This document shows positions 11,062 through 20,425 of a stretch of DNA of 43,174 bases, piece by piece. The position numbers were made by a program, and so were the translations under genes. Every line of letters starts with the position of its first letter. The stretch's first letter is position 1. Source of the stretch: Novosphingobium organovorum (GTDB taxonomy: Bacteria; Pseudomonadota; Alphaproteobacteria; Sphingomonadales; Sphingomonadaceae). Under the pieces are notes generated by a model, which was not told where the DNA came from, did not search any database, and saw only the letters and a program-made list of their open reading frames with translations. The stretch covers positions 1 through 43,174 of the forward strand of contig NZ_JALHLF010000028.1 of assembly GCF_022832435.1 (NCBI RefSeq). Direction: 5' to 3'.

Positions 11062-11164
11062 CCCATCGATAATCTGCCTCTATGCGCGACGCCGAGCACC
11101 CATCACTCTTTCGGTACAGGAAATCGAGGCAGCACGACGATTGCCTCTGCACGGGGATAAGGAA

Positions 11165-12082
11165 TTGACCGAGAGTCTGCCGGCGTTGTTCATACCCCAT
11201 GGCGGTGGGCCATGCTTTTTCATGGATTGGGGTCCTCACTATCCCGACGATATGTGGGAGTCCATGGCCGTCTTCCTGCGCTCGGTGAGCGCCGGATTAG
11301 GGCGTATTCCCAAAGCTGTGCTGGTCGTCTCGGGGCATTGGGAAACGGCCAGGCCGACCGTCCAGTCGGTCGAGCGCAACACGCTGCTGTTCGATTATGC
11401 GGGCTTTCCTCGGCACACGTACGAACTCGAGTATCCGGCGGCCGGATCGCCGCAAGTCGCCGAACGGGTGCGCTCGTGTCTCGTTTCGGCGGGTTTCGCG
11501 TGCGACATTGAGCGTGAACGCGGGCTCGATCATGGGGTCTTCGTGCCCTTCTTGCTGATCTATCCCGATGCCGACGTGCCCATTTTGCAGCTCTCGCTGC
11601 CACGAGGGGCGCAGGCGAGCGAACTCATCGCCCTGGGCCGGGCGCTGGCACCGCTGCGCCGCGAGGACGTGCTGCTCGTTGGAAGCGGGATGACGTACCA
11701 CAACGTGGCGGGTATTCTCGGGCGCATTCCCAATCAGGCGGAACCGGCCGCCGCCTTCGATGCCTGGCTCGGCAGCGTTCTGACCATGTCCGACCCGGAA
11801 GAACGCGAGCGTGCGCTGGCCCAATGGCAAAGCGCGCCCTTTGCCAGCGTGTGTCATCCAACGCCCGAACATTTTCTTCCGTTGCTCGTCATGGCTGGGG
11901 CCGGGGAAGGGAGCGCTGGCACGCGAATCTACAACGCGCCGACTCTGGGCAATCTCCAGTCGGCTTTTTCTTTCGCCGATCCGGGCGTGGGAGCGAAGGC
12001 TTGGCCCCCGCAGGCGGATCGCATGCGGCCAACACGGCCAGGTGACGGCGATTTTTCCCTGAAAGGAAGCTCGGATGCGTGA
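11165..12082 (+). CDS. Class III extradiol ring-cleavage dioxygenase (DODA/LigB type)
   Basis: About 305 residues from a TTG at 11165. The family core starts SLPALFIPHGGGPCFF almost at once, so the longer in-frame extension to an ATG at 11018 (overlapping the LysR start) looks wrong, but the start is uncertain because the AAGGA upstream is very close. Candidate metal and catalytic histidines are His12 (PHGGGP), His58 (VSGHWE), His123 (LDHGVFVPF), His179 (MTYHN) and His231/His236 (HPTPEHFLPL). These enzymes use Fe(II) to open catecholic rings next to the diol. It probably cleaves the ring produced by the Rieske oxygenases. First gene of a plus-strand unit continuing through Rieske 2, TonB receptor and MFS. 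Confidence 0.87.
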   Translation: MTESLPALFIPHGGGPCFFMDWGPHYPDDMWESMAVFLRSVSAGLGRIPKAVLVVSGHWETARPTVQSVERNTLLFDYAGFPRHTYELEYPAAGSPQVAERVRSCLVSAGFACDIERERGLDHGVFVPFLLIYPDADVPILQLSLPRGAQASELIALGRALAPLRREDVLLVGSGMTYHNVAGILGRIPNQAEPAAAFDAWLGSVLTMSDPEERERALAQWQSAPFASVCHPTPEHFLPLLVMAGAGEGSAGTRIYNAPTLGNLQSAFSFADPGVGAKAWPPQADRMRPTRPGDGDFSLKGSSDA

Positions 12083-12145
12083 CGCCAGTCCCCGGTCTTG
12101 CGAAAAGGGAAAGCTCATGGCTGTTGAAATGGAAGGAAGATATTG

Positions 12146-13348
12146 ATGCCGTATGGGGCCTGGCCGCAAGCCATCGAACCAGAGGCGATCCACGCCGCGC
12201 GCGAGGCGCTGTTCCGGCCCATCGAAGTGGCCGAAGGTTTGCCGGGAGCCTTCTACGGCGAGGCCTTCTTCGAACTCGAACGTCAGACCGTTTTCGCGCG
12301 CAGTTGGAGTATCGTGGCGGTCGGGGCGGCCATTCCCGATCCGGGCGACCTTTTGCCGATAGATTTCGTCGGCAATCCGATCCTTCTCGTGCGCGGCAAG
12401 GACGGGGAGATCAAGGCCTTCCACAACATCTGCCGGCATCGGGCGATTCAACTGGTTGGCAAACCCTGCAAGGCTGCAAAGCGCTTGCGCTGCCCCTGGC
12501 ACAGCTGGGCCTACGATCTTGATGGCAACTTGCTGGCGACGCCCGAACTTGGCGGTGAAAGGACGAACCGCGTCGATGCCTTCGAGAAGGCGCAGCTGGG
12601 TTTGAAGCCGATCCCGGTGGGGCGCTGGCTGGACTATGTGTTCATCAATCTGGATGGCCTGGCCGATCCGTTCGAGCGTTTTATCGCACCTCTCGAGACC
12701 GCTCTGGCGCGTTTCCGGTTCGAGGACCTGCGCCATGCTGGCCGGGTCGACAAATATTACGAGGGTAATTGGAAGCTCGCCACCGAAGGGGGGATCGAGG
12801 ATTACCATTTACCGTTCGGGCACCCCCAGCTCGGCGCGCAGGACTTCCGCAATTCGACGCCTTTCGTTCATGCCGGGACTTATGCCGGGGGCATCGTCGA
12901 TATGAGCGGTGGGCCGCAGAGCGGCGAGACACCGGCCGATGCTGGCGCGGGGCGCTTGCCCGACCTTGGCCGGCACGACGGCCTGCCGATGACCGAAATG
13001 CTCGTCTTCAACGTTTTTCCGACGGGGACCGTGCTCATTTCGCCCGATCACCTGATGCTGGGCTTGCTGATGCCCGAGGGGGCTTCGCGAACGCGGCTGG
13101 AACTGCATCTCTACTACGAAGGCGAGGTCGCCACCGCGCCGCAACTCGAGAGCGCGCGCGCGCAGGTCCGGGACATGTGGCTGAGTGTCGTTCCGCAGGA
13201 CTTCCCGTTCGTGGAAGGCACCCAGGCGACGCTCCGTGCGCGCGATGCGGCCGGAATTCGCACGCGCTTTTCGCCCTATTGGGAAGTGGCGGTCCATGAA
13301 TTCCAGAAGATGGTTATCGAAAGTGTAGAAGAAAAAAACAAAAAATAA
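12146..13348 (+). CDS. Second Rieske non-heme iron oxygenase, alpha-subunit type
   Basis: A 400-residue protein starting at the ATG at 12146, six bases after GGAAGGAAG. The Rieske centre ligands are Cys96-X-His98 and Cys116-X2-His119; the catalytic iron motif is GGIEDYHLPFGH with His221 and His226, and Glu218 at the bridging position. The tail ends in a Lys-rich stretch. It differs clearly from the enzyme at 8746-10011, so the two are not a recent duplication. No ferredoxin, reductase or beta subunit is encoded nearby. It follows the extradiol dioxygenase gene by 63 bases and precedes the TonB receptor by about 40. Likely role: hydroxylation or O-demethylation before ring cleavage; substrate unknown. 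Confidence 0.9.
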   Translation: MPYGAWPQAIEPEAIHAAREALFRPIEVAEGLPGAFYGEAFFELERQTVFARSWSIVAVGAAIPDPGDLLPIDFVGNPILLVRGKDGEIKAFHNICRHRAIQLVGKPCKAAKRLRCPWHSWAYDLDGNLLATPELGGERTNRVDAFEKAQLGLKPIPVGRWLDYVFINLDGLADPFERFIAPLETALARFRFEDLRHAGRVDKYYEGNWKLATEGGIEDYHLPFGHPQLGAQDFRNSTPFVHAGTYAGGIVDMSGGPQSGETPADAGAGRLPDLGRHDGLPMTEMLVFNVFPTGTVLISPDHLMLGLLMPEGASRTRLELHLYYEGEVATAPQLESARAQVRDMWLSVVPQDFPFVEGTQATLRARDAAGIRTRFSPYWEVAVHEFQKMVIESVEEKNKK

Positions 13349-13389
13349 GAACAGGGAGGGGCATTTCGCGTCTTAGGTAGGGGATGGTC

Positions 13390-15621
13390 ATGCCAATCAA
13401 TCGATCAATTCGCAGGGAAGATAGGCGCGCAGGCCTTCGGGTGGTCACGGCGTCGCTGCGTGTGGCGCTCGTGTCGGGGGTCGCCCTTTCGGCTTCTGCC
13501 GCCTGGGCGCAGCAAGCGGACACGGTGAAACCGGCCAAAGCGGCGGACACCAGATTGAACGCAATTGTCGTCACGGCGCAACGGCGCGAACAGAACCTGC
13601 AGGATGTACCGATCACGATCAGTGCCCTGAGCAAGAGCGCGCTGGAACGTTCGGGAGTGGATGCGATCGCGGACCTGGGAACCGTGGTTCCCGGCCTGGT
13701 CTTCTCCAACGTCGTGGGTTACGCCCAACCCTATATCCGCGGGGTGGGCACCAACGCAACCGGACCCGGCTTCGAAAACCCGGTCGCGACCTATGTGGAC
13801 GGCGTCTACTACGCTGCGCAGGCCGGAGGGCTGATGACGCTCGACAATATCGCCTCGATCGAGGTCGACAAGGGGCCGCAGGGCACGTTGTTCGGGCGCA
13901 ACGCGACCGGGGGCGCGATCCAGATCCGGACCCTGGATCCCGAATATGCGCTGAGCGGCAAGGCCGCGCTGGGCTATGGCAACTATGACACGCTGACGGC
14001 GCAGTACTACATCACGGGCGGGGTGACCTCGAACCTGGCCGCCAATCTCGCCGTGGGCTATTCGCATCAGGGCGATGGCTACGCCACGAACCTGGCCAAT
14101 GGCAAGGACGTGGACCGGACCGAAAACCTGGCCGTGCGTGGCAAGATGCGTTGGCAGCCCGGCGCGGGTACGGACGTCCTGGTGGTCGCCGACTACGAAA
14201 AGACCAACGCCATTCCCACGCTCGCACCGGCCCCCGGGACGATACCGGAATTCGATCCTCCCGTGGCGAGCAATCCGCGCAATGTCTATGGCGACCCCCA
14301 GCCCTATTTGCACACCTCGCAATGGGGCCTCGCCGCCACCGTCACGCAGGACCTGGGGGCGATTACGCTGAAAAGCATCAGCGCCTTTCGCAAGACGGCC
14401 TATGACTCGCTGTTCGACAGCACCCTGACCGCCGAACCGGGCACGACTTTCTACCTGACGGGCAAGGAGCCCCACCGGCAGTTCTCCGAGGAACTGCAGT
14501 TCGCCTCGACCCGGGGATCGCCGCTCGACTGGGTGGTGGGCGCCTATTATTTCTGGGAACGGGCAGGGTATATGGAACCCACCACGATCGCCGGGGATTC
14601 CTTCGCGCTTTATGGCCTGCCTTCGGGTATCGTGCAGTCGCCCGACCGGCGCACGCTTTCCGGCGCCCTGTTCGGACAGGGGACCTACGAGACGGGTTCG
14701 GGGCTGTCGTTGACCGCGGGGCTGCGCTATTCAATCGAGCGACGCAAGATGCACTTCGTCGAAACCCTGCCGGATTACGGGATCGACGATGTCGACGTGC
14801 GGGCGAGCAAGACCTTCCGCAACTTGTCGTGGCGCCTGGCCGTGTCTCAGCGCCTCTCGCCCTCGATCCTGGCCTTCGCTTCCTACAATCGCGGGTACAA
14901 GAGCGGCACGTTCAACAACGCCGATCCCAGCCTCTATCCGCTCCTGATCAAACCCGAACGGCTTGATGCCTTTGAAATCGGAGAAAAAGGTGTGTTTTTC
15001 GACGAGGCCGTGCGGGTCAACCTGAGCGGATTCTTGTACAAGTACACGAACATGCAGACCACGACCTATCCCGATGGCAGTCTCGTGATCATCAACGGCG
15101 GGAAAGCGACGCTGTTTGGATTGGATGCGGACATGGAATGGGCGGTGACCGGTGATGTCCACCTGACCAGCGGGCTCGAAGCGTTGCACAGCCGCTACGA
15201 CAGTTTCCCCGATGCGCCAATCTCGGTTCCCGTCGGCCTGCCGGATGGCGGTACGACCTATACGACGCAAGCGGATGGGGCGAAAGGCAACCAGCTGGCA
15301 AAAGCGCCCGAACTGACCGCTTACGCGGCGCTCACATACGCGCACGCGTTCGAGGCGTTCAAGGTCGAAGCCAATGCGACCTACAGCTACAACGACGGTT
15401 GGTACGCCGAAGCAGACAACCCGCTTCGGCAAGGCGCGTACAGTCTCATCAACGCTTCGTTCAAGCTCGCCCAGATCGACGATGCGCTGAGCGTCAAGTT
15501 CTGGGGCAGGAATCTGCTGAACAAGAACTACGCCGCGACCTTGGCGTCGCAGACCAACGGCGACTACATCCAGTACGCCGCGCCGCGCACCTACGGGGTT
15601 ACGCTGGGTAGCGCGTTCTGA
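13390..15621 (+). CDS. TonB-dependent outer-membrane receptor (aromatic locus)
   Basis: About 743 residues. The start at 13390 is preferred to 13384 because GGTAGGGG directly abuts the first ATG. A signal peptide ends near ASAAWAQQ, followed by the plug domain (IVVTAQRREQNLQDVPITISALS, PYIRGVGTN, VDKGPQGTLFGRNATGGAIQIRT) and a beta-barrel ending in Phe (VTLGSAF), the outer-membrane assembly signal. The EQNLQDVPI plug type is very common in sphingomonads. Its position between Rieske oxygenase and MFS genes suggests it brings the aromatic substrate across the outer membrane. Nothing in the sequence shows iron-siderophore specificity. Confidence 0.92.
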   Translation: MPINRSIRREDRRAGLRVVTASLRVALVSGVALSASAAWAQQADTVKPAKAADTRLNAIVVTAQRREQNLQDVPITISALSKSALERSGVDAIADLGTVVPGLVFSNVVGYAQPYIRGVGTNATGPGFENPVATYVDGVYYAAQAGGLMTLDNIASIEVDKGPQGTLFGRNATGGAIQIRTLDPEYALSGKAALGYGNYDTLTAQYYITGGVTSNLAANLAVGYSHQGDGYATNLANGKDVDRTENLAVRGKMRWQPGAGTDVLVVADYEKTNAIPTLAPAPGTIPEFDPPVASNPRNVYGDPQPYLHTSQWGLAATVTQDLGAITLKSISAFRKTAYDSLFDSTLTAEPGTTFYLTGKEPHRQFSEELQFASTRGSPLDWVVGAYYFWERAGYMEPTTIAGDSFALYGLPSGIVQSPDRRTLSGALFGQGTYETGSGLSLTAGLRYSIERRKMHFVETLPDYGIDDVDVRASKTFRNLSWRLAVSQRLSPSILAFASYNRGYKSGTFNNADPSLYPLLIKPERLDAFEIGEKGVFFDEAVRVNLSGFLYKYTNMQTTTYPDGSLVIINGGKATLFGLDADMEWAVTGDVHLTSGLEALHSRYDSFPDAPISVPVGLPDGGTTYTTQADGAKGNQLAKAPELTAYAALTYAHAFEAFKVEANATYSYNDGWYAEADNPLRQGAYSLINASFKLAQIDDALSVKFWGRNLLNKNYAATLASQTNGDYIQYAAPRTYGVTLGSAF

Positions 15622-16907
15622 TGGGGGAGGTTCGCAGCAGCGTTCGGGTGGAGAGCTCCGCAGCGAGGCTTTCGGAGGGGCTCCCGCAGGGGCTCGCAGC
15701 GGGGGCGCGTGGCTCGGCGGCGGGGCTGGTCTTTGCCGGTCTGATCGGCAACATGCTCAGTGTCACGCCCAGCGTGATCGCCACCTTCGGCCTGTTCCTG
15801 GTGCCGATCGCGACCGAGTTCGGCTGGCCGCGATCGCTGGTGAGCGGGGCGCTGGCCGTTGCCTTGCTGGGCAATGCCTTCGGGTCGGCGCCGGCCGGAC
15901 GGCTTGCCGACCGGTACGGGTCGAGGCGGGTGATCCTCGTGGGCAATACCCTGCTTGCGGCCTCGATCGCGGGGCTGGCGCTCGTGTTTCCCAATCCCGT
16001 GCTGTTCTATCTGCAATTCGCGGTTGTCGGCGTGATCGGGGCGCTGGCGAGCAACATGGTGATCGCCAAGCTTCTTGCGGACTCGTTCGACGATCGACGC
16101 GGCCTTCTCATCGGCGTTGCTGGCGGTATCGGCAACGGCCTGGGCTCGGCGCTCTTGCCGATCCTGGCGGCTCTGCTTCTTGGCGCGTACACTTGGCGCG
16201 TGGCCTATGGCGGGCTGGCGCTCGTAACATTTCTGGTCGGGTTTCCGATCCTATATGCTTTCATCAAGACGCCGCCGCTGGAACGGGCCGAGCAGGAAGG
16301 CGCCACGGCGGAAGGTCCCGGATTGCGCGAGGCGCTGCGCAGTCCGATCTTCTGGCTTCTGGCGACATCTCTGCCGATCGGCGGTGGCTGCTTGCAGGCC
16401 CTGTTTGCGACGATCGAGCCTTCTCTCGTCGATCGCGGCCTGTCGCTGGATGCCGCGACTTCCGTCCTATCCGTGTTTGCGCTGACCTGCGCGATCTGGG
16501 AGCCGACGGTCGGCCTGCTGCTCGATCGTACATGGCGACCACGTCTGCTTGCGCCATGCTACGCATCGGGTGTGACCGGTTTGCTGTTGCTCGTTTTCGC
16601 CAAGGCATTCTGGGCGCTGATGCTGAGCGGTGTCTTGCTGGGACTTGGGCTGGGCGCCGAATTCAGTGCCCTTGCGTTTCTTCTGTCGCGCTATTTCGGG
16701 CGTCACGCTCTTGGTGCGATATCGGGAGTAATGTTCGCATTGGCCCTGTTGGTGTCTGCCTTGGCGACGGTGGCGCTCAACATCTGTTTCGATGCAACGG
16801 GAAGCTATTTCACAGGCCTCCTCCTGATCGTTCCCTTGCTTGCTTGGAACAGTGTCGCCATGCTTGTCCTCCCATCGTACACGTTCTTGCCCGAATCCGA
16901 TGGATAG
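15621..16907 (+). CDS. Major facilitator superfamily transporter
   Basis: The 428-residue protein has about 12 hydrophobic helices with a cytoplasmic loop near the middle (about 205-230). The MFS signature between helices 2 and 3 reads GRLADRYGSRRVIL. Its start overlaps the receptor stop by one base (TGATG), so it is translationally coupled. The overall look (no large extra domains, monocarboxylate/oxalate-type MFS) and the context suggest inner-membrane uptake of the compound entering by the TonB receptor. Substrate not identifiable. Confidence 0.88.
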   Translation: MGEVRSSVRVESSAARLSEGLPQGLAAGARGSAAGLVFAGLIGNMLSVTPSVIATFGLFLVPIATEFGWPRSLVSGALAVALLGNAFGSAPAGRLADRYGSRRVILVGNTLLAASIAGLALVFPNPVLFYLQFAVVGVIGALASNMVIAKLLADSFDDRRGLLIGVAGGIGNGLGSALLPILAALLLGAYTWRVAYGGLALVTFLVGFPILYAFIKTPPLERAEQEGATAEGPGLREALRSPIFWLLATSLPIGGGCLQALFATIEPSLVDRGLSLDAATSVLSVFALTCAIWEPTVGLLLDRTWRPRLLAPCYASGVTGLLLLVFAKAFWALMLSGVLLGLGLGAEFSALAFLLSRYFGRHALGAISGVMFALALLVSALATVALNICFDATGSYFTGLLLIVPLLAWNSVAMLVLPSYTFLPESDG

Positions 16908-16949
16908 TTGTTGTTCGGGCTTTCGAAGTCTCCCGGATGGAGTTGCAAT

Positions 16950-17157
16950 CCACTAGCATTCATTTGATTCTAGTGGATTTTATGATTTTGATATTTTGCA
17001 GACTCATCCCAGGCATCCAGGGGATGCAAATGTCAAAATCAAAATACTAGAGCGGCTTTCGATTAGATTGCATCGGATCGACCGCTCTAGCCTTTTGTTT
17101 TGACGCATTTTCTGAACCGTCAGGTGATTCCACCTGCTTGAAAAATGCTCTAGTGGT
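16950..17157 (+). repeat. Palindromic intergenic repeat element, copy B
   Basis: A mosaic of palindromes in the gap between the MFS gene and the second TonB receptor. In order: CCACTAG...CTAGTGG (16950-16976); a long stem from CTAGTGGATTTTATGATTTT to its partner ending GATGCAAATGTCAAAATC...ACTAG; then a core opening CTAGAGCGG (17047) and closing CCGCTCTAG (to 17090); then TTTTGACGCATTTTCTGAA, CAGGTGATTCCACCTG and AAATGCTCTAG. The core and tail match copy C almost base for base. CTAG ends and nested symmetry resemble RIME-like intergenic mosaics known from alphaproteobacteria. Confidence 0.85.
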
Positions 17158-17168
17158 TTGATTCTATT

Positions 17169-19934
17169 TTAGAAATTGGTTCGCAGCCCGATACGGAACA
17201 GGCGGCCAAGCGTTCCGGCTGCAGGATATCCGCTGGTTCCCTGAGCCGAATTCCAGGGCGGCGACACGTCGAAGAGATTGTCGATCCCGAATTCCAGGAT
17301 ATTGCTCTGCATACCCCCCAGTTCGCCCAGGTCCAGCGAACCCGACAGGTTGGTCAGCGTGAACGAGCCGATGCTGGTCTGTCCCACGGTGCCAGGCGGG
17401 ATATCGTACCCTCCGGTGTAGGTCACGTTAACGCGTACCGAGGCCGGTCCCGAGGTTATCCCGGTCGTCGCGGTGAAGCCGAAGCGCGACCCCTGCGGGT
17501 TGACGGTTTCTCCGCTCAGATAATCGACGTAGGGCGCGGTCGCGGTGGGGGCGATCATCTTTTGCAGTATATAGGTGCCGCCGATCTGGGCAAACGCCGT
17601 GCCGAAGGAGGTATCGGTGTTGTAGGCGACCTCAAAGTCGAGGCCACTGATCTTTTCGCGCCCGAAATTGCCGCGCCGGGCATCAATGAGCGTGGCGATC
17701 GTATTGCCGTTCTGGAACAGGTCGGAGACCTGGGTGATGCCGGCGGCCCCTTGGAATTGCCCCGCGCCGAGCGTGTCCTGGATCGTCTGGACTTGTTGCT
17801 GCGTGCACGCACCATTGGGCGAGGCGGAATACTGGGCATAGCCCACCCCGCAAAGCGCATAGGCGGTCGAAGAGGCAAAGGCGCTGCCGCCGTATGCGGC
17901 GAGAGCCTGGCTGATGATGTTGCTGAGCCGGGTGTTCCAGTAGGTGGTGCTCACGCGCAGGCCTTCCACAGCCTTGGGAGTCCAGTCGAATCCAACGGAG
18001 AAGGTCTTGCCTTCGGTCGGCTTGAGGTTGAGGCCTGTTCCCGCGACATAGAGCTTGTACACGCCAGGGGCGACCGAGAGGACTTGGAGGATATTGGCGT
18101 TCAGGCCGCTGTCGGCGAGGCTGGCGGCGGTAAAAGTGGTCTGATAGTTGCCACGGATAAGCAGGTCATCGATAGGGCGGTAGTTGATACCGAAGCGCGG
18201 ATTGAAGGTGCTGCCGAAGTCGCTGTAGTGATCGTAGCGGGCTGCGATGGCGATATCCAGCGCCTGAACGGCTGGCACGGCGTTATCAGGCCCGAAGATT
18301 GGGATATACAATTCACCGTAGACGGCCTCGACCGTGCGCGCGCTGTCGAGGTAGGAGGGGGTAGTTGTCCCGATCGGTCCGCGCGCGGTTTCGGTTTCCA
18401 GCTTCTGCTTGAGCAGCTCGGAGCCAACCGCGAGCTTCACGTCCCCTCCCGGCAACGCGAACAGCGACCCGTCCAGCGAAAACTGTGCCTGTTTGAGCCG
18501 GTTCACGCCGACATAGTGGTTCTCGTAGTTGGCCAGCGAACCGATCAGTTCAGAGGACATTTGCGAGGTGTCATAGGGGTTGACGTTGGCAGCGGTGATG
18601 AGCGCCGTCGAGATCGCCGATCGTGAATGGATGTTGGCCTTGCTGTAACCCCAGATGAAGTTGGCGCTCGCGGTCCAGTTGCCATCCACATGCCAGGTGA
18701 GGCCGGGCGAAACCTGCCAACTCGTGAGGTCCTGCGGGCTTATGCGATAGGGCCCGAGCGCGTTGGCATAACTGAAGGAAACGGTTTGCGAGGTTTCGCC
18801 GTCGACCGCATGGAAATAGGGGTTGGACGCATCGATCGTCACTTGCGATCCGAGCGAATTCACGTCGGTGTAGTATTTCGATTCCCGGCGCGAATAGAAC
18901 GCATCGACGTTGAATTTGAGATCCGGCGTGATGGCCTGCTCGGCATAGCTGAACACGTTCACGCGTCGCTGCTGCGGGGCCATGCTGGAATTGGCGTTTG
19001 GTTCGCACTTGGGTTGCTCGTCGAGCGCGGCGAAATCGGGCGCGGCGTAGGCGGTGCCATTGACCGTGAACGAGCCATAGGGGCAGAATGTCTGGCGGTA
19101 GTCGCCGCCACCGTGCCGGGTGTAGTCCACGCTGGTGTAGGAGCGATACTTGTTGAGCAGCGCGTTATTGTTGGAAAAGTTGACGCTGAACAAGATGTTG
19201 CCCGAGTCCCAACTTTTCCCCGCGGTGAGCGTCGCGACGTTGGAGTGATAGTGGTCTGCCTGCCCGGTCTGGACATGCCCTTCCACCCCATCGAACTGCT
19301 TCTTGGTTACGAAATTGATGACGCCACCCACGGCATCCGAGCCATAGGCCGCCGAACCGCCGTCGGGCATGACCTGGACCGACTGGATGATGTCGGAGGG
19401 GATCGAATTGGGATCGACGTCGGACGAACCGTATCCGGTGAAAACTACGCGGTGCCCGTTGAACAGGATGAGTGTGGCCGTTCCCCCCGAAGCGTTGCCA
19501 GCCGAATTGCCGAAGCCGCGAAGGCCCAGGCGCGGGACCGTGTTCACCTCGCCGCCAGCGCCGACGGCCAGCGTGTTGAAGGTGGGCAATTGCGAAATCG
19601 TCTGGTTGAGCAATTGCGTGGCATCGCTGGCCCCGGTTGCCTGAATTTGCTCGCTCGAGACCGAGACCAGATTGCTGCCCGTCGGAGCTGCAAGACCGCG
19701 AATGCGCGTGCCGGTAACGACGATATCGTCGTTCGTGACGTCCTGCTTGCTCGATCCACCTTCGCTATCGTCGGTGTCTGATTGGCTGGACCGATTATCG
19801 TTCTGCGTGCTTTCAGGGCTTGAAATTGGCTGGGCAAATGCAGGTCCTGCCATGACCAGAAATGCGATCGGTGCCAGCGCGGTTGTCGTTTTGACCCCGG
19901 TCCGGATCGGGTTTCCAAGCGTGAACTCTCCCAT
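17169..19934 (-). CDS. TonB-dependent outer-membrane receptor (uronate locus)
   Basis: About 921 residues. The start at 19934 is chosen for its GGGAGG site and because the signal peptide follows (TTTALAPIAFLVMAGPAFAQ); an upstream in-frame start at 20009 has neither. A Ser/Asp-rich linker precedes a plug opening DDIVVTGTRIRG, with GLRGFGNSAGN and VQVMPDGGSAAYGSDAVGGVINFVT, then a beta-barrel ending RIGLRTNF. This is the large VVTGTRIRG class typical of sphingomonad and Caulobacter carbohydrate loci. It is transcribed alone, downstream of but separated from the fructuronate reductase gene. A role in importing uronate-containing oligosaccharides is inferred from position only. Confidence 0.92.
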   Translation of the reverse strand: MGEFTLGNPIRTGVKTTTALAPIAFLVMAGPAFAQPISSPESTQNDNRSSQSDTDDSEGGSSKQDVTNDDIVVTGTRIRGLAAPTGSNLVSVSSEQIQATGASDATQLLNQTISQLPTFNTLAVGAGGEVNTVPRLGLRGFGNSAGNASGGTATLILFNGHRVVFTGYGSSDVDPNSIPSDIIQSVQVMPDGGSAAYGSDAVGGVINFVTKKQFDGVEGHVQTGQADHYHSNVATLTAGKSWDSGNILFSVNFSNNNALLNKYRSYTSVDYTRHGGGDYRQTFCPYGSFTVNGTAYAAPDFAALDEQPKCEPNANSSMAPQQRRVNVFSYAEQAITPDLKFNVDAFYSRRESKYYTDVNSLGSQVTIDASNPYFHAVDGETSQTVSFSYANALGPYRISPQDLTSWQVSPGLTWHVDGNWTASANFIWGYSKANIHSRSAISTALITAANVNPYDTSQMSSELIGSLANYENHYVGVNRLKQAQFSLDGSLFALPGGDVKLAVGSELLKQKLETETARGPIGTTTPSYLDSARTVEAVYGELYIPIFGPDNAVPAVQALDIAIAARYDHYSDFGSTFNPRFGINYRPIDDLLIRGNYQTTFTAASLADSGLNANILQVLSVAPGVYKLYVAGTGLNLKPTEGKTFSVGFDWTPKAVEGLRVSTTYWNTRLSNIISQALAAYGGSAFASSTAYALCGVGYAQYSASPNGACTQQQVQTIQDTLGAGQFQGAAGITQVSDLFQNGNTIATLIDARRGNFGREKISGLDFEVAYNTDTSFGTAFAQIGGTYILQKMIAPTATAPYVDYLSGETVNPQGSRFGFTATTGITSGPASVRVNVTYTGGYDIPPGTVGQTSIGSFTLTNLSGSLDLGELGGMQSNILEFGIDNLFDVSPPWNSAQGTSGYPAAGTLGRLFRIGLRTNF

Positions 19935-20425
19935 GTATCGCCTCCCATTAGATGCTCTTTTTGAGCCTTTTGCCGATGCGGGGCTAACTCTGCATGGAGT
20001 TGCAGTCAATATGATTCTGATTGAATATGATTGTCTGTGATTTTAGTTGATCGATAGAAAGTGAATTCTAAGTGCTTAAATTAAAAATATAATTGTATCT
20101 GTTCAGGTGGGGCAGGAAAATTTCAGGGATGGGGATTTTTGGTGGCTGACAGCTGTGAAACATCTTCCGGGAGAGTTGTTTCGACTGTCTGAGCCCTTGG
20201 TGGGCGTGGGGGCAAAACGCCGCGCAAAACGCCGCGCAAAACGCCGCGCAAACCGTCGTCGGAAGTGTCGTCGGTCGGCGCCACGATGGCCGGAACATTC
20301 GCGATATTGTGTCAGTCCAATCGTTGGGGATGCGCGCAGGAATGGACGGTCCAAATGACTCTGCGAAGGCTTTGGCAAAGCGCTGTCTGACGTCGCGTAA
20401 GCAGTTGGCTATAGCTGCGGGATGG
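19935..20425. promoter_or_regulatory. Promoter region of the TonB receptor and 3' flank of the reductase gene
   Basis: No gene was found in these 491 bases. The side next to the receptor (about 19985-20110) is AT-rich, unlike the rest of the window, and should hold its minus-strand promoter. It contains two copies of AATATGATT (20008-20016 and 20024-20032), 16 bases apart, and an interrupted dyad TCAAT/ATTGA (20006-20024), a candidate operator. Farther along is a 12-base tandem repeat (20212-20252). Open frames across the remainder lack any family resemblance. Confidence 0.5.
20212..20252. repeat. 12-base tandem repeat, three perfect copies plus a partial one
   Basis: The unit GCAAAACGCCGC repeats exactly at 20212-20223, 20224-20235 and 20236-20247, followed by GCAAA of a fourth copy. 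The region is intergenic, and 12 bases is a multiple of three only by coincidence because no supported gene covers it. Confidence 0.88.

Noticed and set aside
11018..11164. N-terminal extension of the extradiol dioxygenase from an ATG at 11018
   Set aside because: The extension overlaps the divergent LysR start, covers the candidate operator and adds about 49 residues not typical of the family, which begins close to the PHGGGP motif.
11297..12808. Minus-strand frame of 503 codons across the dioxygenase and second Rieske genes
   Set aside because: It spans two well-supported plus-strand genes and their gap and has no family resemblance.
20212..20252. Possible CRISPR-like repeat array
   Set aside because: Units are 12 bases and directly abutting with no spacers; no cas gene is present.
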